From a virus: a DNA stretch of 60,646 bases. The translations under genes were made by a program, and so were the position numbers. Positions 57,068 to 60,646 of the stretch are shown here, one piece after another; the stretch's first letter is position 1; each line of letters starts with the position of its first letter. The notes beneath the pieces were generated by a model that was not told the DNA's origin, ran no database searches, and was given only the letters and a program-made list of their open reading frames with translations. The DNA is taken from IMG/VR virus record IMGVR_UViG_3300028025_005244, positions 1 through 60,646 of that record; one strand, written 5' to 3'.

Positions 57068-60000
57068 CTATGCGGTGGTCTTATCAAACCAACGAATAAG
57101 GGCAAGACCGTCAGCACCAAAACCACCTGTTGAGAGGTAAGGGAAGTACTGAATATCTGAGATATCTAGGTCAACAACATCTGTTCCGTCCATGTAGAGA
57201 AGTTCCCATGTAACGTCGAAGTATGCAGCATTAGCTGGTGCTGGCTGTGTCTGCCAAGCAGATGTAGCCGCAGTAGCCTGTCCTAGGTATGTAATTGTGT
57301 TTGTTGCAGTGAATACGATGTCAAATGGTGGACGTTCTTCACGGATAAGTCCTCCGTCAGCTCGTCTCCATCGAACAGTTGGGCGTACACGCTTAGTAAC
57401 GTTGAACTGGGTGCTAGTTAGACCCACAGTTGCGGTTGTTAGACGTGCTGCAACACCTGTGAACAAGAGTGGTGTACGTGGAAGGATTGCATAACCCTGC
57501 CATGCTGTTGAAAGCTTTGCGTTTCCAACATCTTGCATTGTTGCACGAAGTACGTTTGATCCGTAGAAACCAGCCTGTGCAGAGAGTTGAATTGCTGCGT
57601 TGTAGACTGAGTACCACTTTGTAAGATCAGCGCCAGCATTTTCGTAGTTAACTGCACGACCCATTAGGAAGTGAGTTACTGAAGCTGTAGGTGAGTTTGC
57701 AAGGTTTGTAGAACCTCCACCACCACCGCCACCAGTGTTAGCTTGACCGTCAATACCACGAGCGTAGTAGTCAGCTGTACCGCCACCTACTTGAACTAGA
57801 TAGGTACCGCCACCCTTACCGCCGCCGCCGTTTCCGCGTCCTGGTACAAGCTGGTTTTGTGAGTGTGCGGTCCATCCTGCACCACCACCTCCGCCACCAA
57901 GAGCCATACCAGATGGGTTGCCGTTAAGACCTGTTGGCCATACACCAGCTCCACCATCTCCTGCGTATGCAGGTGCAGATCCAATACCGCCGGCAGAAGT
58001 TGTATTCCAAACCGCGTAACCACCTAGGTTACCGCGTAGTGGGAATGTCATCAGAGATGATCCACCAGAAGTGTTCCAACCGCTTGTGTAAGCCATTGTT
58101 GTGGAGTTAGAAGGAGCAGCCATGTATTGAACTGCGTTCATACCAGCACCGTTAGATCCACCACCGCCACCTGCTAGGGTAGGAAGTGTTGCAGTAGAGT
58201 TGAATGCTGCGTGGCCTCCGTTGTTTCCGGATTGTAGGCCGTACTGCCAGTGAAGGTTGTTAGAGTTATAAGTACCGCCACCACCGCCGCCTTCTGCAAT
58301 TACAAAGGCGCCTGTCTGTGAGATCAGTGGTGAGTTTCCTGGTGATCCAGCCCATACGATACCGTGAGTAGCGCTAGGCTCCTTAACGGTAGTTGCAGTA
58401 GCACCAATTTCAAGCTGAGGAGCCACGATGTGGAACTCAGAGACTGTTGGTGTGGCTGACTGCGCACCATTAAGCTGGAATACACCAAACTTAACAAATG
58501 CTGTTGATACCGGAGCGGTTGCAGTAACGCCCACACGAACTGGGTGAGATGCTGCGTAGTTTGAACCCACTACGAATTGGTTAGCTGTTGCTACACCAAA
58601 GATTGGGGCAAATGTATTTGTTCCTGTTGTACGAGCCAGTGAATTGTAGTCTGCATCAAAGAACTCGAGATAAGCAAGGAATGGTCGGTAAGTTGAGGCA
58701 GATCCACCGGCAATTACGAAAGCAGATGCAGAGTATTGAGTTCCTGCAGATGCCCGAACAAATCGGTGAGAAGTCTCTAGGTTACCGAGAGTTGCTGCGT
58801 TTGTCTGAACAATTGCAGAAGATGACTCAGCGATCATTGGTGGCATCCACTGTGTAGCAGTGCTTCCAATTTCTAGCTGTGCGTTATCGAACCAGTATGT
58901 TACGCCACCTTGGTGTAGAACAATAGATGGGTATACGAACTGAGGAGTAGCTCCAAAAGCGTACTGGCTGTTTGCTGTAGCTGTACCAATTGTAGGTGTT
59001 GTAAATGTCGCAGAAATTCGGCGCCATCCGTTTTGACCAGTAGTTGTATTTGCACTAAGAACCTGCAAAGACGAAGGAGTACTTAGGGTTAATGTAGAGC
59101 TAACTGGTATAACTGCGTTAGTTGCCGCAGAAAGAGTAATTGTAGTTGTAGCTCCAGTTGTAACACCTGTAATTGTAGTGTTTGCTGGAATACCTGTTCC
59201 AGTAATAGCCATTCCTCTAAGAACGCCTGTACCAGTGGTATTTAGAGTAACGTTAGTTGCTCCGCTAGCTACTTCAGCAGTTGTTGTGGCAGTAATAGTT
59301 CCGCCATAACCAGGCATTGTAGCTGTTGGTGTAACTTCACGAACAAAGAATCCGTTTGCTGTTCCGGCATCGATAGACGATGTTGTTCCAGTGTTGGTTC
59401 CCAGAGCGTACGATACGTTGCTCTGTGCTGCAAAAGATCCGCCTGTAGAGCGAAGTTGGAATTTAATTGGTGTAACAGATGCGATATCCACGTTTGTAGA
59501 TACGTATACAGAGAATGTATATGTTGCTCCAGGAAGGTATGGAACACCGCGAGTACCCGCTGCTGTGGTCTGACCAGAAGCATCAGATACGGAAGTAGTG
59601 TTGTTAATGCTTGAGAAGCTGATCCATGTTGGGTTAACAGCTGTTACGGCACCTGCAGTAGTAGCTGAAAGCGCATACGCTCCAGTACCGCCTGTGTATG
59701 AGAATGTAGCTGTTGCACCAGTAATTGGCGCAGTAGTTGCAGCGCTAATTGTTACCTGGCTAGAACTATCTACGCTAAGAACCACAGCTCCCACAGGAAC
59801 GCTAGTAGCTACTAGGATCATGTTTGGAAGGATGTTAGTTGTGTCGCTAACGGTAATTACTGTTGCTCCGCTAGCAGCGGTGATAGTGCGTGTGTAAGGC
59901 GCTGACATTTCAGCTAGCTTTGTTGGAAGACCAGAGCTGTTTATAGCTAATGTTGCTGCGTTTGTACCAAATGAACGAACTAGAGTTCCGGCGATTGTTG

Positions 60001-60646
60001 TTGTGCCAGGCTCTTCTAATTGCGCAACTTGTGGCATCAAAAGGTTATTAGATAGGTTTAGAGTTTGTGGTGATGTTGCTGATCCAACCAATTGAGGGTT
60101 AGAAGTTAGCGCTCCACCGCCAGAAGAGATGTTCTGGTATAGAATTGTGCTTGGGCGTACAACTGAGTCGTTGTAATCAAAAGCAGCAATGGCGTTTACC
60201 GCAGCAGTATTTGCTCCGCCTAGAGTAACAATGTTACCGGCTACAGATACTACGATGTTGTTTGGGCTTACAGCCAAACCAGTAATCGCTGCGCCAGCAA
60301 TAGTGGTGAGTGACATACCTGGAACAATTCCTGTAGCATTTGGAGTTACAGATACTGTTGTTTGACCGTTAACACCAATAATTTGGCGGAAAAGTAGGTT
60401 TGAGTCCCATTGTGCTGGGGCATAATCAAATAGGGAGTTAGGAAGAAGGTTAGCAACAGTTAGCGTACCAAATGTTGTAGATCCACCATTAGCTCCTGGA
60501 AGAGTGTTGGTTACGTCAGTTGCTGAAAGGATTGATCCCTGACCGCCTTGACCACCAGCACCAATATTAATAGCATAGTTTGTGCCGGGAACAACAGATA
60601 CGTTTCGAACGATTACCTGTCCACCGCCACCACCGCCGCCTGCAAC
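57068..60646 (-). CDS. Very large glycine-rich tail fibre/adhesin (5' end beyond window)
   Basis: The frame is open to the window edge (at least 1192 residues), so the ATG at 60316 is internal; a Gly run is found at the very edge. Two carbohydrate-binding-like jelly-roll domains (ending with LEIGSTATQWMPP and LEIGATATTVKEPS) precede a glycine-rich region with at least five Gly runs. The latter resembles polyglycine-sandwich adhesin tips of phage fibres, which decide host range. A terminal beta domain closes it. Confidence 0.85.
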   Translation of the reverse strand, partial: VAGGGGGGGQVIVRNVSVVPGTNYAINIGAGGQGGQGSILSATDVTNTLPGANGGSTTFGTLTVANLLPNSLFDYAPAQWDSNLLFRQIIGVNGQTTVSVTPNATGIVPGMSLTTIAGAAITGLAVSPNNIVVSVAGNIVTLGGANTAAVNAIAAFDYNDSVVRPSTILYQNISSGGGALTSNPQLVGSATSPQTLNLSNNLLMPQVAQLEEPGTTTIAGTLVRSFGTNAATLAINSSGLPTKLAEMSAPYTRTITAASGATVITVSDTTNILPNMILVATSVPVGAVVLSVDSSSQVTISAATTAPITGATATFSYTGGTGAYALSATTAGAVTAVNPTWISFSSINNTTSVSDASGQTTAAGTRGVPYLPGATYTFSVYVSTNVDIASVTPIKFQLRSTGGSFAAQSNVSYALGTNTGTTSSIDAGTANGFFVREVTPTATMPGYGGTITATTTAEVASGATNVTLNTTGTGVLRGMAITGTGIPANTTITGVTTGATTTITLSAATNAVIPVSSTLTLSTPSSLQVLSANTTTGQNGWRRISATFTTPTIGTATANSQYAFGATPQFVYPSIVLHQGGVTYWFDNAQLEIGSTATQWMPPMIAESSSAIVQTNAATLGNLETSHRFVRASAGTQYSASAFVIAGGSASTYRPFLAYLEFFDADYNSLARTTGTNTFAPIFGVATANQFVVGSNYAASHPVRVGVTATAPVSTAFVKFGVFQLNGAQSATPTVSEFHIVAPQLEIGATATTVKEPSATHGIVWAGSPGNSPLISQTGAFVIAEGGGGGGTYNSNNLHWQYGLQSGNNGGHAAFNSTATLPTLAGGGGGSNGAGMNAVQYMAAPSNSTTMAYTSGWNTSGGSSLMTFPLRGNLGGYAVWNTTSAGGIGSAPAYAGDGGAGVWPTGLNGNPSGMALGGGGGGAGWTAHSQNQLVPGRGNGGGGKGGGTYLVQVGGGTADYYARGIDGQANTGGGGGGGSTNLANSPTASVTHFLMGRAVNYENAGADLTKWYSVYNAAIQLSAQAGFYGSNVLRATMQDVGNAKLSTAWQGYAILPRTPLLFTGVAARLTTATVGLTSTQFNVTKRVRPTVRWRRADGGLIREERPPFDIVFTATNTITYLGQATAATSAWQTQPAPANAAYFDVTWELLYMDGTDVVDLDISDIQYFPYLSTGGFGADGLALIRWFDKTTA

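Noticed and set aside
59000-60316. Fibre gene starting at the ATG at 60316
   Set aside because: The frame is open for all 110 codons to the window edge with fibre-like content, and no RBS precedes this ATG.
1-60646. CRISPR arrays, tRNA genes, insertion sequences, integrase or att sites
   Set aside because: Gaps are short and were read; no spaced repeats of array type, no cloverleaf-like sequence, no transposase or recombinase motif was seen.

Overview
The window is a piece of a tailed, contractile (myovirus-type) bacteriophage genome. A tail sheath, tail tube, tape measure with murein hydrolase domains, LysM hub protein, gp5/gp25/gpJ/gpI-like baseplate proteins and tail fibres show this directly. 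The host is inferred to be an actinobacterium, because there are three WhiB-family Fe-S regulators, an FmdB-type zinc ribbon, and several small proteins of types I know mainly from actinobacteriophages. The sequence is visibly AT-leaning (not counted). Together with an AdoCbl-dependent ribonucleotide reductase and a Leu762-type DNA polymerase, this fits a phage of low-GC aquatic Actinobacteria, but that is inference. No terminase, portal, capsid, integrase, tRNA or CRISPR array is present. The head genes probably lie beyond the right edge, where the last fibre gene is cut.

Layout. Almost everything is on the minus strand and densely packed, with ATGA/TAATG overlaps, so transcription runs right to left. 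From right to left: 60.6-52 kb holds fibres, a GT2 glycosyltransferase, PASTA/Ig-like decoration proteins and neck proteins. 52-47.6 kb holds tail completion proteins, sheath, tube and a gp26-like assembly protein with a probable +1 frameshift. 47.6-34.8 kb holds the tape measure and complete baseplate. 34.8-15.7 kb holds replication and recombination: wHTH protein, DnaC-like loader, SWIM protein, DnaB-like helicase, primase, dNMP kinase, SNF2 helicase, SSB-like protein, Pol A, RecA, two PD-(D/E)XK nucleases, RuvC-like resolvase, three WhiBs, SpoVS and a phosphoesterase. 15.6-11.6 kb is the only plus-strand block: a very large secreted Ala/Thr/Pro/Glu-rich protein, small membrane proteins, a lipoprotein and a CHAP endolysin, ended by a strong terminator. 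11.5-6.1 kb holds holin-like proteins and a run of small basic or low-complexity genes, including a tandem paralog pair and an HTH protein. 6.1-0 kb holds a nucleotidyltransferase-fold protein, a HAD-like protein without its nucleophile, and class II ribonucleotide reductase.

How it works together. Nucleotide supply (NrdJ, dNMP kinase) feeds a replisome of primase, DnaB, loader, SSB and Pol A with RecA/RuvC/Cas4-like recombination. The WhiB, SpoVS, RHH and MerR-type proteins are candidate regulators of host or phage transcription. The contractile tail punctures the cell wall using tape-measure M23 and transglycosylase domains. The plus-strand cassette handles envelope modification and lysis.

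Several genes short enough to be overlooked were recovered by reading the gaps: zinc ribbons at 9598, 19151 and 29149, a frame-disrupted WhiB at 18875, a ribbon-helix-helix protein at 26613, membrane or structural microproteins at 13964, 25932 and 51757, and the frameshift extension at 47617. The most interesting signals are a possible pseudoknot whose loop is complementary to the Pol A ribosome binding site (24654-24715), the +1 frameshift at 47752, the ATA start of the large secreted protein, and the WhiB set.
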